Positions 45,517 to 54,351 of a stretch of DNA of 64,000 nucleotides are shown piece after piece (position 1 is the first letter of the stretch; each line of letters begins with the position of its first letter). A model generated the notes under the pieces. The model ran no database searches. It was given only the letters and a program-made list of their open reading frames with translations, and was not told where the DNA came from. Location: positions 1 through 64,000 of the forward strand of contig CBCYMK010000028.1 in assembly GCA_965183875.1 (NCBI GenBank), given 5' to 3'. A program made the position numbers and the translations under genes. Source of the stretch: UBA6772 sp965183875. Lineage in GTDB: Bacteria > Bacteroidota > Bacteroidia > Flavobacteriales > UBA7430.

Positions 45517-46623
45517 TTAAGAATTTGCTTCTATTTTACGTTTCTCTTTAGCGCTTTTAGTTGCTGCGATATTAGCATCTATTGTATGTGCTGGTCTAGA
45601 CCATTTTGCTTTTTCGCCACAAGTATCACTATTTTTATAATTTTCATTGACCTCAGGTTTATCGCCTTTTTTGTAAGCTTTTTGAGGTACAAGTCCCAAG
45701 GTACTAAATAATTCCATATCCTTATTGATGTCAGGATTTGGAGTGGTTAGTAATTTATCACCTGCAAAAATAGAACCAGCACCAGACATAAAGCATAAAG
45801 CTTGTCCTTCGTCTGTCATTTGTGTTCTACCAGCCGAGAGACGAACGGTTGTAGTAGGTAGTACTATACGTGTAATTGCTACCATGCGAACCATATCCCA
45901 AATAGGAATTTGTTCTTGTTCTTCCATCGGAGTTCCTTCAACTGGAACTAGTGCGTTAATAGGCACAGATTCTGGGTAGGGATTTAAATTAGAGAGTGTA
46001 ACCAACATGGCTGCACGATCTTCAATTTCTTCACCCATTCCAATTATTCCACCTGAACAAACCGTAAGTCCCGCTTTGCGCGCATTACCTATAGTTTCTA
46101 TTCTATCCTCATATCCTCTAGTAGAAATCACCTTTTTATAGTGCTCTTCAGAGGTGTCTAAATTGTGGTTGTATGCATAAAGTCCAGCTTCAGAAAGTCT
46201 TCGCGCTTGGTCTTGGGTTAACATTCCTAAGGTACAGCAAACTTCCATGTCTAAGTCACGTACGGTACGTACCATTTCTAAAACTTGGTCGAAATCCTCT
46301 CCTTCTTTTACGTTTCTCCATGCGGCACCCATGCAAACTCTAGAAGACCCAGAACTCTTAGCTCTTAAGGCTTGTGCTTTTACAGTTTGCACAGACATTA
46401 AGTCGTTTTTAGCAATGTCGGTATGGTATCTTGCTGCTTGCGGGCAGTAGCCACAGTCTTCTGGACAACCACCTGTTTTTATAGAAAGCAAGGTGCTCAC
46501 CTGAACCTCAAGAGGGTCGTGGTGTTGTCTATGTACTTGAGCAGCTTCAAAAACTAACTCTAATAATGGTTTTTTATAAAGTTCAAGAACTTCTTCTTTA
46601 GTCCAATTTTTTCTATTTTCCAT
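45517..46623 (-). CDS. bioB: Biotin synthase
   Basis: 368 residues, slightly longer than E. coli BioB (346). The radical-SAM cluster motif is in CPEDCGYCPQ (CxxxCxxC), and the conserved VCMGAAWRNVKEG, YNHNLDTSEEHYKKV and SAGRTQMTDEGQALCFMSGAGSIF carry ligands for the second cluster. It inserts sulphur into dethiobiotin. The C-terminal 40 residues are lysine-rich and low in complexity. It has its own consensus -7 box but also lies 56 bp downstream of a ketosynthase gene. Confidence 0.97.
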   Translation of the reverse strand: MENRKNWTKEEVLELYKKPLLELVFEAAQVHRQHHDPLEVQVSTLLSIKTGGCPEDCGYCPQAARYHTDIAKNDLMSVQTVKAQALRAKSSGSSRVCMGAAWRNVKEGEDFDQVLEMVRTVRDLDMEVCCTLGMLTQDQARRLSEAGLYAYNHNLDTSEEHYKKVISTRGYEDRIETIGNARKAGLTVCSGGIIGMGEEIEDRAAMLVTLSNLNPYPESVPINALVPVEGTPMEEQEQIPIWDMVRMVAITRIVLPTTTVRLSAGRTQMTDEGQALCFMSGAGSIFAGDKLLTTPNPDINKDMELFSTLGLVPQKAYKKGDKPEVNENYKNSDTCGEKAKWSRPAHTIDANIAATKSAKEKRKIEANS

Positions 46624-46647
46624 CCTCTGTATTCTTGATTTTCAGCT

Positions 46648-46655
46648 CAAATATA
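46648..46655 (-). promoter_or_regulatory. -7 box (TATATTTG) for bioB
   Basis: The minus strand reads TATATTTG, a full consensus match in the 56-bp ketosynthase-bioB spacer, 24 bp before the bioB ATG. Confidence 0.45.
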
Positions 46656-46679
46656 AGCCTTCTTTTTTTTTAGCTCTTT

Positions 46680-47843
46680 TTATTTCGATAAAATGATGCT
46701 CACCGCATTTCCTCCAAAACCAGTTGCATTTACCATGATGGTTTTAACTTCACTAGATCCTCCTACTGAAAGGCTTTCGTAAGGAAAGTTAATCTGTTTA
46801 TTATGTGCTAACATAAGTATTGCCAATTCCATACTCAAGGCGCCAGAAGCTCCAAAAGTGTGTCCTGTTGTATATTTAGTAGAAATTAAATGTGGTACTT
46901 TTTCTCCGAAGAGGTTCTTTATTGCTTTGTATTCGCTTTGGTCTCCCTTTAAGGTTCCCGGTGCGTGCATTATAATGCTATCTACTCCAGATAAATTTGC
47001 ACTTTTTAAAGCCTTTTTCATGGAGTCTTGAAGACATTCTGCTTCTGCTGAAAGAGAGACGTTGTGCTCTATTAATTCTGTAGAAAATCCAAGTCCTTGA
47101 ATTGTAGCTAGTTTTTCTTTCCCAGATTCTTTTTCTAAACAAAATACAGCAGCGGCTTCCCCTAAAACTAAGGAGTTTGTGTTTTTGTTTTTTTCTAATG
47201 GCTTAGAAGGGAATTCTCCATTTTCCTCAGAATATATGCGAAGTCCTTTCATCTGAGCAATAGTAAAATCGCTCAGCGGAGCTTCGGCTCCTCCGGTAAT
47301 AAATTTTTCTGCCATGCCCGCTTGTATCCATGCTACTCCATTTAAAATAGAGTGTAAGGCAGTACTACAGGTTATGGAATGTGAAAAGCTAGCACCCTTA
47401 GTACCCATATCGTAGGCTACCCAAGAGGAAATATTTCCTAGTGTTGTGGTAGGAGAGACTACCGGGTTAAGTCGATTATGGTCGTTAAGGATAAAGTTTT
47501 TATGGTATTTCTCGAATAATTGTGTTGCTCCTCTAGAGGAACCTAGGTTTACACTCATATTGTCATCGGCATTCCACTTTGCTTGTTTTACAGCTTGCCT
47601 AGAAGAAAGGATAGAAAGTAAAACTGTTTTGTCGAGTCTTCTAAAGTGAGGGTTTTCTTTGCGCAATTGCTTTACCAAGTCCTCCTCTTTAGGGTGGAGT
47701 TTACCCACCTGAGTGTCACAATTATTAAAGCAACATAAAGTAATACGTGTCGATTGATTACAGTAGTTTTTCCAAACTTCCTCTGCATTGCTTCCCAAAG
47801 CGGAAACACTTCCCATTCCCGTAATAACTATCTTCTCTTGCAT
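46680..47843 (-). CDS. Beta-ketoacyl-ACP synthase-like protein, probably biotin-linked
   Basis: 387 residues, shorter than FabF (about 412). The start IVITGMGSVSALG is typical. The Cys-His-His catalytic set is complete: Cys in SITCSTALHSI, His in MHAPGTLKGDQSE (in place of HGTGT) and His in STKYTTGHTFGASG. It would extend acyl chains by Claisen condensation. Its position next to bioB suggests a role in making the pimeloyl chain, as ketosynthase genes are found in biotin clusters of other Flavobacteriia, but a general fatty-acid or polyene role cannot be excluded. Confidence 0.85.
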   Translation of the reverse strand: MQEKIVITGMGSVSALGSNAEEVWKNYCNQSTRITLCCFNNCDTQVGKLHPKEEDLVKQLRKENPHFRRLDKTVLLSILSSRQAVKQAKWNADDNMSVNLGSSRGATQLFEKYHKNFILNDHNRLNPVVSPTTTLGNISSWVAYDMGTKGASFSHSITCSTALHSILNGVAWIQAGMAEKFITGGAEAPLSDFTIAQMKGLRIYSEENGEFPSKPLEKNKNTNSLVLGEAAAVFCLEKESGKEKLATIQGLGFSTELIEHNVSLSAEAECLQDSMKKALKSANLSGVDSIIMHAPGTLKGDQSEYKAIKNLFGEKVPHLISTKYTTGHTFGASGALSMELAILMLAHNKQINFPYESLSVGGSSEVKTIMVNATGFGGNAVSIILSK

Positions 47844-47847
47844 GCGG

Positions 47848-47855
47848 CAAATATA
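47848..47855 (-). promoter_or_regulatory. -7 box (TATATTTG) directly before the ketosynthase start
   Basis: The minus strand reads TATATTTG, ending 4 bp before the ATG at 47843. Transcription would start at or very near the start codon. Confidence 0.4.
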
Positions 47856-47886
47856 ATGTAAAAGAATGCCTTAGTATAGGAGCAAA

Positions 47887-49128
47887 TCAGTTTTTCTTGA
47901 GCCAGTTTAACTGTTTTTTTGTAGCGTTTTTAAAGTCGAATTCTATAATATAATGACCCTCTGTAAAGTGAGAAAAGTCCCATGTATTTGAGTTGTTATT
48001 TCCTTTTTTGAAAACACAGTTTCCCAGTGTGTCATACACAGAAATTGTTTGCACTAAACCCTTATCTCCTCGGTAGGTAATTAGTCCAGTAGATGGATTA
48101 GGGTAAATGGAATTTTCATATTCTATTTCGTTAATTTTTAAATCGTGTATTTGGATTGTATGTGTTGTTGTTGTGCATTCATCTGATGCTGATAATTGAA
48201 TTTCATATTCTCCTGTGAAACCTCCAATAAAAACACTCAATGTGTCAGATGTAGCAATGAGGTTTTGTGTTATTCCTATCCACTGTATTGCAGTTGTATT
48301 TAAACTTTCGTTGTAAAAATAGAGGCTATCTCCTATTTGTTGATAGTTGGCTATTGCTTCAGGGATTGTCGCGAAATTAATTTCATTTTCTACAGTAGCG
48401 TTGTAGGCTACTACTTGTATGATGGCTGCCTCGCTAGTAGTGATATTATTAGGAATATATGCATTTTCCGGTGTCTCGTTAAATAGTACAGAATAAAATA
48501 CGCAGGCTGCCAAATACGAACCATGAATGCTTGGGTGAGATCCATCAGAAGCGTATAAGTCTATTGCTGGGTAGTTTTCTCTAATATTTTTCCATGCAAT
48601 ACCAACAGGTGCTAAGCCGCTGTTATTATCCTCTGCCATTTCGGTGTACGACTCTATTAATCTGTCTTGCATGCCTTCGTAGGTGCATAATGGTTCATAG
48701 AAAATACAGTTTTGAGCATCCCCATTTTCTCTTCCCCAAGTCATGAAAAATACCGGCTGGCTACAGTTGTTTTCTTGTCTTATTGATTCACATAAGCTTT
48801 CTGCATATGGGTATACCTGACTAGCTACCTGTACGGGTGGGAAGGATGGGTTTTGACTTTGATCTTGTAAAATAACATAGTCCCATTCCGCGGTATTTAG
48901 TAAGTTTTGAACGCTGATGTTAGTTGCGTGTTGCGAAAGTGTAGATCCTCCAGGTGTATGGCTTTGGTGGATAAAGCTATTTCCTTTAGAAGAAGCAATC
49001 TCTTGTACTAAGCCTGGTAAGTCGTTCACGTAGGTATAGCTATTTCCTATAAAGAGCGCATTTTTTTCTACTTGTGCTGTAGCTAAATGGGTAAGTAAAG
49101 CACATATAATACTGAGAGTTGTTTTCAT
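47887..49128 (-). CDS. T9SS-secreted SGNH hydrolase-like protein
   Basis: 413 residues from the ATG at 49128, where the signal peptide MKTTLSIICALLTHLATAQ begins; an upstream in-frame ATG adds only 12 residues. The hydrolase domain starts ALFIGNSYTYVNDLP (the GxSxT-type block I with the nucleophile serine), has block III GGSTLSQH and ends with DGSHPSIHGSYLAACVF (Asp and His of the triad). SGNH enzymes cleave esters of lipids or acetylated glycans. The C terminus is a T9SS type A sorting domain (IYPNPSTGLITYRG, GHYIIEFDF). The substrate is unknown. Confidence 0.85.
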   Translation of the reverse strand: MKTTLSIICALLTHLATAQVEKNALFIGNSYTYVNDLPGLVQEIASSKGNSFIHQSHTPGGSTLSQHATNISVQNLLNTAEWDYVILQDQSQNPSFPPVQVASQVYPYAESLCESIRQENNCSQPVFFMTWGRENGDAQNCIFYEPLCTYEGMQDRLIESYTEMAEDNNSGLAPVGIAWKNIRENYPAIDLYASDGSHPSIHGSYLAACVFYSVLFNETPENAYIPNNITTSEAAIIQVVAYNATVENEINFATIPEAIANYQQIGDSLYFYNESLNTTAIQWIGITQNLIATSDTLSVFIGGFTGEYEIQLSASDECTTTTHTIQIHDLKINEIEYENSIYPNPSTGLITYRGDKGLVQTISVYDTLGNCVFKKGNNNSNTWDFSHFTEGHYIIEFDFKNATKKQLNWLKKN

Positions 49129-49226
49129 GTTCTTGTTTATATTTAAAAACAAATAATGTAGCAAGGTAAGTTATTTTGAGATTTGTTGTCTTAGGTCTTT
49201 TTCAAATTTATTGATAACTTGCTAGG

Positions 49227-50210
49227 ATGAAAAAGGGATTGTTTTTAAGTGTTTTATTTATTCAGCAACTGTTATTTGCTCAAGCTCCAGATTTTACGGT
49301 TACTGATAATCAAGGGGAAGTCTTTGTGTTGAGCGAAACTTTAAATAATGGCCAATTAGTTTTAATTGACTTTTTGGCTACTTGGTGTGGCCCTTGTGCA
49401 GATGGAGTTTCTGAATTCTCAGAAATATACCATCATTATGGCTGTAATTCGGCAGATTTAGTTGTGCTTTCTATGAGTTTAGATGGTACGGATTACGACA
49501 CCCAAGTGTTTCATAATTTATACGGAGGCGACCATCCAATTATAAGTGGTTTAGATGGTGGTGGTGCGCATGTTCATGAGGCTTATGGAGTAGAAAGCTT
49601 ACCCTATTATGTGCTGGTAGATTCTTCAGGTTCTATTGTTTTTGAAGGGAATGAAGCTACGAGTTATGAAAGTTTAAATGACCTGCTTTTTGCCAATGGA
49701 TTGTTGCCTGATGATTGTCAAATATTAGATTTTACTCAGTCAGAAGAGTTGCACCAGGGTTGGAATTTGTTATCCAAAAGAGTGGTCACAGAAAATGAAT
49801 CTATGGAAGATTTATTTACCACTATAGCTGATGAAATCATAATTTTAAAAGATGCAGCGGGGAATGTGTATTGGCCTGCTTATAACTTGAATACTATAGG
49901 GGATTTTGATTCTGGGAAAGGCTATTTGGCTAAATTCTCTACCGATTTATCTGTGAGTTGGACAGGAGAATTAATACCCTCAAATTTTGCTATTCCCTTA
50001 AATTCGGGTTGGAATATTATGCCTTATTATGCTGAGGATTTAATGAGTTCTAGTCAGTACTTTAGTTCTATAGCTTCTTCAATAGTGATAGTAAAAGACG
50101 AATTAGGAAATGCGTATTTACCAAGTTATAACTTTAATAATATTGGGAGCTTGCAAAATGGCAAAGGGTATTATATTAAGGTATCGGAGTCTTTAACCTT
50201 TCAGTATTAA
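49227..50210 (+). CDS. Thioredoxin-like (TlpA) protein fused to two repeat modules
   Basis: 327 residues with signal peptide MKKGLFLSVLFIQQLLFAQ. Residues about 20-155 are a TlpA/AhpC-like thioredoxin domain with the redox motif ATWCGPCADG and cis-proline region ESLPYYVLVDSSG. Two modules of about 75 residues follow, each with a start like GWN(L/I)(L/M) and IIILKDAAGNVYWPAYN or IVIVKDELGNAYLPSYN, then IG and GKGYxxK. The protein has no T9SS tail. The combination suggests a periplasmic or surface redox protein with a binding region of unknown ligand. It is divergent from the SGNH gene. Confidence 0.82.
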   Translation: MKKGLFLSVLFIQQLLFAQAPDFTVTDNQGEVFVLSETLNNGQLVLIDFLATWCGPCADGVSEFSEIYHHYGCNSADLVVLSMSLDGTDYDTQVFHNLYGGDHPIISGLDGGGAHVHEAYGVESLPYYVLVDSSGSIVFEGNEATSYESLNDLLFANGLLPDDCQILDFTQSEELHQGWNLLSKRVVTENESMEDLFTTIADEIIILKDAAGNVYWPAYNLNTIGDFDSGKGYLAKFSTDLSVSWTGELIPSNFAIPLNSGWNIMPYYAEDLMSSSQYFSSIASSIVIVKDELGNAYLPSYNFNNIGSLQNGKGYYIKVSESLTFQY

Positions 50211-50995
50211 ATGATTTTAGAAGCAATAGAGATTAGTCCAATCGCAAAGCAGTAATAAGCAAAATATTTAAGCTGACTCTTTTTTACCAATCTTATCATC
50301 CACTGACAAGCAATTAAGCCAGTAATAAAGGCTGCTGAAAATCCAAATACTAACGGCAGTATATTTGTGGAGTCGGTACTCAAATCACCATTGAGAATGT
50401 CTTTGGTCATTTTTCCTAGTATCAAAGGTACTACCATAAGGAATGAAAAGCGTGCTGCTTTTTCTCTATCTACCCCTAGTAGTACAGATGTAGAAATAGT
50501 TGCACCCGATCTGGAAATTCCAGGCAGTATTGCAATAGCTTGTGAAATACCAATAAGAATGGAGTTTAAAACGCTTACCTTTTTGTCTGTTTTTTTTGCT
50601 TTATCTGCTAAAAATAATAACAAACCTGTTAGGAGTAGCATAGTTCCAACAAGGATTATCTGACCTCCAAATAAAGATTCTATTTCATCTTCAAAAAACA
50701 AACCTACTATTGCCGCTGGAATCATCGATAAGATAATTTTAACTGAAAACTGCGCTTCTTCATTCCATTTAAATTGGAAAAGCCCGGCGATTATTGTGGT
50801 AATATCCTTTCGGAAAATAATGATAGTACTCAGTGCTGTTGCTGCATGGAGTATCACGGTCATCATTAGGTTTTGTTTCTGTTCAGAAACGCTTAATAGT
50901 TCTTTTGCTATTTCTAGGTGCCCACTACTACTAACAGGTAAAAACTCTGTAAGTCCTTGAACTACCCCTAAGATAATTGCATCTATAATTCCCAT
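50207..50995 (-). CDS. uppP: Undecaprenyl-diphosphate phosphatase
   Basis: 262 residues, typical UppP/BacA, with about eight membrane helices. The active-site motifs are GLTEFLPVSSSGHLEIA (ExxxPxSSSxH-type, residues 14-30) and ILPGISRSGATISTSVLLG (PGxSRSGxT). It recycles the lipid carrier for cell-wall and O-antigen synthesis and gives bacitracin resistance. It overlaps by 4 bp the convergent thioredoxin-like gene. It is the third gene of the ftsX-DUF3098-uppP run. Confidence 0.97.
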   Translation of the reverse strand: MGIIDAIILGVVQGLTEFLPVSSSGHLEIAKELLSVSEQKQNLMMTVILHAATALSTIIIFRKDITTIIAGLFQFKWNEEAQFSVKIILSMIPAAIVGLFFEDEIESLFGGQIILVGTMLLLTGLLLFLADKAKKTDKKVSVLNSILIGISQAIAILPGISRSGATISTSVLLGVDREKAARFSFLMVVPLILGKMTKDILNGDLSTDSTNILPLVFGFSAAFITGLIACQWMIRLVKKSQLKYFAYYCFAIGLISIASKII

Positions 50996-50997
50996 TA

Positions 50998-51225
50998 TTA
51001 GTTTTTAGGCTTGTACATAATGGCAAAAATCTCGATTACAAAACCAACTAATATAAAAATTGGAGCTAATGTAATTCTAGTGAAGCTAAAAATTTCAGGG
51101 TTAAAACTAGTGTCGTCTGCAGCTCCGCCACCCCACATTAAAATAAAACCAATTACAATAAATGCGATTCCAGTAAGCATTAATTGGTAGTTCTTCTTTG
51201 TAAATAAAAATCCGTTATTTTCCAT
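50998..51225 (-). CDS. DUF3098 small membrane protein
   Basis: 75 residues with two membrane helices (about 14-34 and 49-67). FTKKNYQLMLTGIAFIVIGF and SFTRITLAPIFILVGFVIE are the family hallmark. It is regularly found between ftsX and uppP in Bacteroidota, as here, with spacers of 1-2 bp. The function is unknown; a role in division or envelope maintenance is guessed from the neighbours. Confidence 0.92.
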   Translation of the reverse strand: MENNGFLFTKKNYQLMLTGIAFIVIGFILMWGGGAADDTSFNPEIFSFTRITLAPIFILVGFVIEIFAIMYKPKN

Positions 51226-51226
51226 C

Positions 51227-52105
51227 TTAGTAATGTAGTTCGTCTGTTGTTAATTTTAAGTATTTGCGCACTGCAAAATAGGTGCATATCCAGGGTATAA
51301 ATAAGCCCATTAAGAGTATGCTTGAATATAACATTATCTGCGCATTTGTATTGTGTAGTCTTTGTATTTCGGGTAATAAATTTACGCTGTATTGAATAAG
51401 TAGTTCTATACTTACTATAGTTATTAAGGATGCAATAAAACCATGTTGTAAGCTTTTCCAGATAAATGGTTTTCTAATAAACGATTTAGTAGCTCCTACT
51501 AATTGCATAGTTTTAATTAAAAAGCGCTTCGAATAAATGGTTAAGCGAATGGAAGAATTGATCAGTGCTATGGCTATTAGACTAAAGACTAAACTCAGTA
51601 GTAGTAAAATATAGCTTACTTTTTTTAGATTGTCTTTTAGTAATTTTAATAATGATTTGTCGTACACTACTTCTTGTACTATATTAATAGCGAGTAGTTC
51701 TTTTTCTATACTTTCGGCTTCGGTGGTTTGGGTATAATAAGCTTGAAAATGAATGTCTATTGCATCTGTTAAAGGATTGAATCCTAAAAACTCGATAAAG
51801 TCTTCTCCTAAATCTGCTTGTAGCTTTTCTGCAGCTTCTTCTTTAGAAATGAATTCTGTTTTTTTAACGTGCTCACTTAGTTCTAGCTGTCGCTGAAATT
51901 GTTTTACAGCCACTAGTTTAGCTTCTGGTTTTAGCAATACAGTAAAGGCGATATTTTCTTGTACTTTATTGGCTATAGACTTAGAGTGGTAAAGTACGGT
52001 ACTCAACAGCCCAATTAAAAACAAGACCAAGGTCATGCTTATAACAACTGATAAATAGGAAGACCTTAATCTTCTTTTATTAAACTTGTCTTGTTTTTGG
52101 CTCAT
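51227..52105 (-). CDS. ftsX: Cell division protein FtsX
   Basis: 292 residues. A first membrane helix (about 19-40) is followed by a periplasmic domain of about 120 residues (NIAFTVLLKPEAKLVAVKQF, FISKEEAAEKL), then three helices, with LVGATKSFIRKPFIWKS between, as in FtsX. With the FtsE ATPase it activates cell-wall hydrolases at the septum. No ftsE gene is nearby, usual for the phylum. It opens the ftsX-DUF3098-uppP operon. Confidence 0.95.
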   Translation of the reverse strand: MSQKQDKFNKRRLRSSYLSVVISMTLVLFLIGLLSTVLYHSKSIANKVQENIAFTVLLKPEAKLVAVKQFQRQLELSEHVKKTEFISKEEAAEKLQADLGEDFIEFLGFNPLTDAIDIHFQAYYTQTTEAESIEKELLAINIVQEVVYDKSLLKLLKDNLKKVSYILLLLSLVFSLIAIALINSSIRLTIYSKRFLIKTMQLVGATKSFIRKPFIWKSLQHGFIASLITIVSIELLIQYSVNLLPEIQRLHNTNAQIMLYSSILLMGLFIPWICTYFAVRKYLKLTTDELHY

Positions 52106-52154
52106 TGTGGGCTAATTTACAATTTCGGTAGGATAAATCAGAAAAATAGTACAC

Positions 52155-52186
52155 AAAAAAAAGGCTCCATAATTGGAGCCTTTTTA
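52155..52186 (-). terminator. Terminator after the DUF3108 gene
   Basis: AAAAAGGCTCCA and TGGAGCCTTTTT form a 12-bp stem with a TAAT loop; A and T runs on both sides make it usable in both directions. It separates the DUF3108 unit from ftsX. Confidence 0.9.
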
Positions 52187-52221
52187 GAATGGTTTTTATG
52201 TTTTGAATTAAAATTTGAATG

Positions 52222-52962
52222 TTAATTCTTTACAGATTTTAATGGTTCTCTTAATCCACTGTAATTTGTTAAATCCATCTTTATAGAACCTACCAAAACC
52301 TTCGTTTCTATGCGCAAAGGGATTTTATTTCCATCCTCGCTCACCCAAATACACATTCCATATTCATCTTCAAAAACACGCCCCGACTCTAATTGAGGAA
52401 CCCATTTTGTACTGGCTATATTTCCAAATTTAGTCTTGAGGGTGTCCTTACCCATATAAATAAGTTTGGAATTCATAAAAGCGTCGTCTAAATAGACCTG
52501 TATAGGAATGCTATCCCCAAAAGTTAAGTTGTCTTGATCTTGATCTCTTAAATAGTAAAACATAGAAAGTATGTCTTGGGTGTTTTCAGGTAAACTAATT
52601 GTATCTCTTGTGCTTTCGGCTTGGTTTAGTGGGTAATTAAAAAATACTTGTTCCTTTTTTTCGTAGCCACCTTCTTTTACGTCTCTGTTAAAATAAAGTG
52701 GACGTAAAAAATGTTGATCTGTGATACTTTGGTAGGAATCTCTAACTTTAAAAAAGAAATTAAATAAGCCTGTTGATTTGCCTTCGGCTAGAAATTGATA
52801 GCTTTCATTTTTTTCAGAAACTTTTAACACTGCTTTTCCGGCAACCAAAGGACCGTAATGAATTTTATATTCTAGCTCTTCTCCATTTTGAAAAGGATAC
52901 TCGTTTTGTGCTACTGCAGAAAAGCTAGAGTAAATAACAAGTATGTAAATTAGTTTTTTCAT
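52222..52962 (-). CDS. DUF3108 domain-containing protein
   Basis: 246 residues with signal peptide MKKLIYILVIYSSFSAVAQ. The beta-rich DUF3108 domain is recognised by FQNGEELEYKIHYGPLVAGKAVLKV, then DSYQSITDQHFLRPLYFNRDVKEG and IQVYLDD. Its end, RIETKVLVGSIKMDL, matches. The family is periplasmic, without known function. The start codon overlaps by 1 bp the TGA of the upstream 407-residue gene, so the two are coupled. Confidence 0.9.
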   Translation of the reverse strand: MKKLIYILVIYSSFSAVAQNEYPFQNGEELEYKIHYGPLVAGKAVLKVSEKNESYQFLAEGKSTGLFNFFFKVRDSYQSITDQHFLRPLYFNRDVKEGGYEKKEQVFFNYPLNQAESTRDTISLPENTQDILSMFYYLRDQDQDNLTFGDSIPIQVYLDDAFMNSKLIYMGKDTLKTKFGNIASTKWVPQLESGRVFEDEYGMCIWVSEDGNKIPLRIETKVLVGSIKMDLTNYSGLREPLKSVKN

Positions 52963-54185
52963 CAGTCAAATCTGGTATTTACAATATTGTTATATAAGGA
53001 GCCAAAGGTGTAGCTTAAACCTATATATCCGTAGTAGCTATAATTAGAGGCTAATTCTTTTTGTTGTAATAATACATCCTCGTAATTAACTCCTACTCCA
53101 GAGAGTTCAATTTGACTCCTATTAAAGTTGAATGAAAACCAGGTATTGAAACTTAATCCCTTTAAAATTCTTACATCCAAGTTACATTCAAAGTTTAGGT
53201 CAAATTTATTACCCGGTAAAAACAAGTCTTTTGTGTTCATGCCTAAATCTATACTTCCCCATGTTTGGATACTCTCGTAGTTAACTCTTAGCTCATGGAA
53301 AAAATAAACTTCCGAAGTTTTAAAGAAAATTGTGGAGTCTATATAGTTGTTGTGTTGAACGCCAATTCCATACAGAAACCTAAATTGATGCTCATTGGCT
53401 TCCGAGTAGGGGTAGATATTGTATTCTATAGCTGGTAAGATTTTTAAACTTTGGTTTAAATTTGAATACGTACTATGCGAGTAGTTTGTAAGTCCTCCAG
53501 CAGATATATGTTTGCTTATACTTTTTACAGCTAATAAATTTGCAGATCGATAATCGGTTGTACTTAGGGTTTTTTCTCCAGCATATGTAAATATGTTATT
53601 CTCGTGATTTAGGTTTAGAGAACTTTCAATCTTCATATTTTCTGTAATTTTATTTCCAGAGAACCTTAAACTTAAGTATTCACTTTTGTAACTTTCTCGA
53701 CCATTTAATCGAGCATTCGCTCTAATTTTAAAAATCCAATAATTCCAGGAATCCGTTTCTAGTAATAGCTCTTCAATAATTACGGGTTTGTATACTATGG
53801 AAATGTTATTGGCTAAAGGACTGTGTTTAATATAATCGAATAAGCCCTTTTTTAGTAAGTCAACATGCGCAATCCGAGTTTCATCATTCGTAGCATCCGG
53901 TCTCATATTTACAGTTAATGTATCATTAAGATGTATAAATTCTTGTTGACCAATAAATCGAAATGAATAACGATTTCCTCCTGCACCCGTTTCATTCTGA
54001 GTAACTATAATATGTACTTTGGCTTCTTTAGGCTCTCTAATTAAGTTGATGTAAGGGATTTCTGTTTGAATATAGTTTTGATCGCAGCCCCAGTTGCAGT
54101 CTAAAAATACCGGGAGTTTACTATTGTTTTGAGCTTGAGTGATAGATGATAAAATTAAGAAGACAATAAAAATAAATTTATTCAT
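52962..54185 (-). CDS. Predicted outer-membrane barrel protein with conserved N-terminal region
   Basis: 407 residues with signal peptide MNKFIFIVFLILSSITQAQ. The N-terminal region reads VFLDCNWGCDQNYIQTEIPYIN, then EAKVHIIVTQNETGAGGNRYSF, a pattern I have seen in a family of uncharacterised Bacteroidota/Gemmatimonadota proteins; two cysteines are conserved. The remaining 250 residues show barrel-like strands ending YGYIGLSYTFGSLYNN. It is co-translated with DUF3108. No reliable function. Confidence 0.65.
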   Translation of the reverse strand: MNKFIFIVFLILSSITQAQNNSKLPVFLDCNWGCDQNYIQTEIPYINLIREPKEAKVHIIVTQNETGAGGNRYSFRFIGQQEFIHLNDTLTVNMRPDATNDETRIAHVDLLKKGLFDYIKHSPLANNISIVYKPVIIEELLLETDSWNYWIFKIRANARLNGRESYKSEYLSLRFSGNKITENMKIESSLNLNHENNIFTYAGEKTLSTTDYRSANLLAVKSISKHISAGGLTNYSHSTYSNLNQSLKILPAIEYNIYPYSEANEHQFRFLYGIGVQHNNYIDSTIFFKTSEVYFFHELRVNYESIQTWGSIDLGMNTKDLFLPGNKFDLNFECNLDVRILKGLSFNTWFSFNFNRSQIELSGVGVNYEDVLLQQKELASNYSYYGYIGLSYTFGSLYNNIVNTRFD

Positions 54186-54234
54186 AATTTGAATTTATGT
54201 AAATAACGATTAAAGATCATCATTATTTCTTAAA

Positions 54235-54267
54235 CAAAAAAAAAGCTTCGAACTGTGTTCGAAGCTT
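54235..54267 (-). terminator. Terminator of the OB-fold gene
   Basis: AAGCTTCGAAC and GTTCGAAGCTT form an 11-bp perfect stem with a TGT loop, followed on the minus strand by a run of T. Confidence 0.9.
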
Positions 54268-54351
54268 GTAAGATTCACCCCCCCAGATGAGATCTTGTCA
54301 TGTTGCTTATCGATTAAACAAACACTATGCCAAAAAACGAAAACTAATGAT

